Made by a program: the position numbers and the translations under genes
From: Candidatus Aerophobota bacterium
GTDB taxonomy: Bacteria; Aerophobota; Aerophobia; Aerophobales; AE-B3A
Direction: 5' to 3'
DNA: 14,342 bases
NCBI GenBank assembly: GCA_030616535.1
Contig: JAUWXE010000019.1
Location: 1-14,342, forward strand
Shown: in pieces, positions 13,641-14,342 of the stretch
Layout of the letters: the number at the start of each line of letters is the position of its first letter
How positions within the stretch are numbered: the stretch's first letter is position 1
Notes under the pieces: generated by a model
The model's input: only the letters and a program-made list of their open reading frames with translations
Told to the model about the DNA's origin: nothing
Database searches by the model: none

Positions 13641-14225
13641 TTAAAATCTATATCCAACCAGAATCGTGAATCCACCTGCATCTGCCTCTATATCATTTTC
13701 TATGTCTGCTGTGCTGTACTTAGCTTCAGCAAAGAAGTTCTCCCCCAGAGTAAATCCCCCCTGAACATGAGATCCAATACCTGATTCCTCTGCACTTCCA
13801 GCAAGGAAAGGTATGCCGACCAATGCTATCTCGACGTCGAGCTTCATTAAATAATACCCTATACCTACCCCTATATAAGGAGAGAAGCCTTCCCTTCCGG
13901 GAAAGAAGTAGAGAAAAGTCGCAGTAAGAGGGATAACCCTCCATTCAACCTTGGATGTCACGGGAAAGACAGTTTCCGTTTTCTCTTTGGAGAAATATTC
14001 TGCCCCAAAATCAATTCCATAGGGTGGGAAAGCATAAAGGTAATCTACTCCAAAGCTGAAGTCACTTCCCCAAATATCCTCCACATCCTCATCACCGGGC
14101 ATAAAATATCCTACCTTTGCCGCAAATCCTGATTTTGGCTGAGCCTGAGCAAGATTCATCAAACCCAAGATTAGCCCCACCGTCAATAACATTACCACCA
14201 ACTTCTTACATCTCCTTAGACTCAT
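13641..14225 (-). CDS. Small outer-membrane beta-barrel protein (OmpW/OmpX-like size class)
   Basis: 194 residues. A signal peptide is clear: basic MSLRRCKK, hydrophobic core about 9-25, then AQA at 26-28 with likely cleavage before Gln29. The mature part alternates hydrophobic and polar residues with Gly and aromatics: for example FGVDYLYAF, GIDFGAEYF, FSPYIGVGIGYY and EAKYS. It ends in VGYRF, with C-terminal Phe and the aromatic-x-F pattern recognised by the Bam machine. About eight strands are plausible, as in OmpW, OmpX or COG3637 porin-like proteins; no closer family is evident. RBS AGGAGG (14232-14237) is six nt from the ATG. Probably transcribed on its own from upstream signals. Confidence 0.85.
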   Translation of the reverse strand: MSLRRCKKLVVMLLTVGLILGLMNLAQAQPKSGFAAKVGYFMPGDEDVEDIWGSDFSFGVDYLYAFPPYGIDFGAEYFSKEKTETVFPVTSKVEWRVIPLTATFLYFFPGREGFSPYIGVGIGYYLMKLDVEIALVGIPFLAGSAEESGIGSHVQGGFTLGENFFAEAKYSTADIENDIEADAGGFTILVGYRF

Positions 14226-14251
14226 TCAGATCCTCCTTTTCTCGTTGCAAA

Positions 14252-14265
14252 CGAATGTTTATTCG
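14252..14265 (-). promoter_or_regulatory. Palindrome upstream of the outer-membrane protein gene
   Basis: CGAAT-GTTT-ATTCG: perfect 5-bp arms about 27 nt upstream of the ATG. The GAATG/ATTC look resembles operators of some TetR-family repressors. A further dyad TCGTTTGCAACGA lies right beside it on the minus strand. No regulator gene is seen in this window, so the assignment is only suggestive. Confidence 0.3.
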
Positions 14266-14342
14266 GTGCGTTTATTATTTTTAGTCTCTGGATGAAGCTT
14301 TCCTCACCTCCTTTTTCTTCTGACTTACTTTTGTAAATCGAC

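Overview
The window looks like ordinary chromosome of a moderately AT-rich, diderm (outer-membrane-bearing), probably anaerobic and uncultured bacterium. The diderm inference rests on an LpxL/HtrB-type acyltransferase and a small signal-peptide-bearing beta-barrel protein that ends in Phe. The V/A-type ATPase subunits, SpoVG and QueH (rather than QueG) are a combination common in anaerobes and candidate phyla. I cannot name the phylum from sequence alone. No rRNA, tRNA, CRISPR array, transposase or prophage gene was seen.

Region 1 (1-3920, minus strand). Reading right to left the order is V-type ATPase subunit F, pyrE, a UPF0280 (ApbE-fold) protein and a membrane-anchored TPR protein, nearly abutting. 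A strong promoter (TTGACA-16-TAAAAT) follows the TPR stop codon and drives a tiny 29-residue, extremely basic protein that resembles the COX24/AURKAIP1 (mS38/bS22) ribosomal protein family, then gltX, which runs off the left edge about 20 residues short of its expected end.

Region 2 (3921-4396). This is an island between the subunit C and subunit F genes of the V-type ATPase. It carries heptamer repeats, a perfect 9-bp hairpin and a plus-strand ORF for a 53-residue Cys4 protein. It looks like a small insertion or rearrangement scar within an otherwise minus-strand operon.

Region 3 (4397-8676, minus strand). A tightly packed operon reads MFS transporter, LpxL-like acyltransferase, MGDG-synthase-type glycosyltransferase and V-ATPase subunit C. 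The last two junctions are 4-nt ATGA overlaps. The other V-ATPase subunits (A, B, D, E, I, K) are not here, so the ATPase cluster is split.

Region 4 (8677-10963, plus strand). A divergent promoter region with two outward-facing TTGACA boxes leads into ispE, spoVG and era.

Region 5 (10976-14342, minus strand). Reading right to left: an OmpW/OmpX-sized outer-membrane beta-barrel protein with a strong RBS and an upstream dyad, then a membrane-anchored SagB-type flavin oxidoreductase, queH and proB. proB converges on era with 12 nt between their stop codons.

Most genes are housekeeping. The items that deserve a second look are the COX24-like mini-protein ahead of gltX, the repeat-bearing Cys4 mini-gene inside the split V-ATPase cluster, and the coupling of lipid-synthesis genes to V-ATPase subunit C. 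I found no convincing multi-gene novel system.
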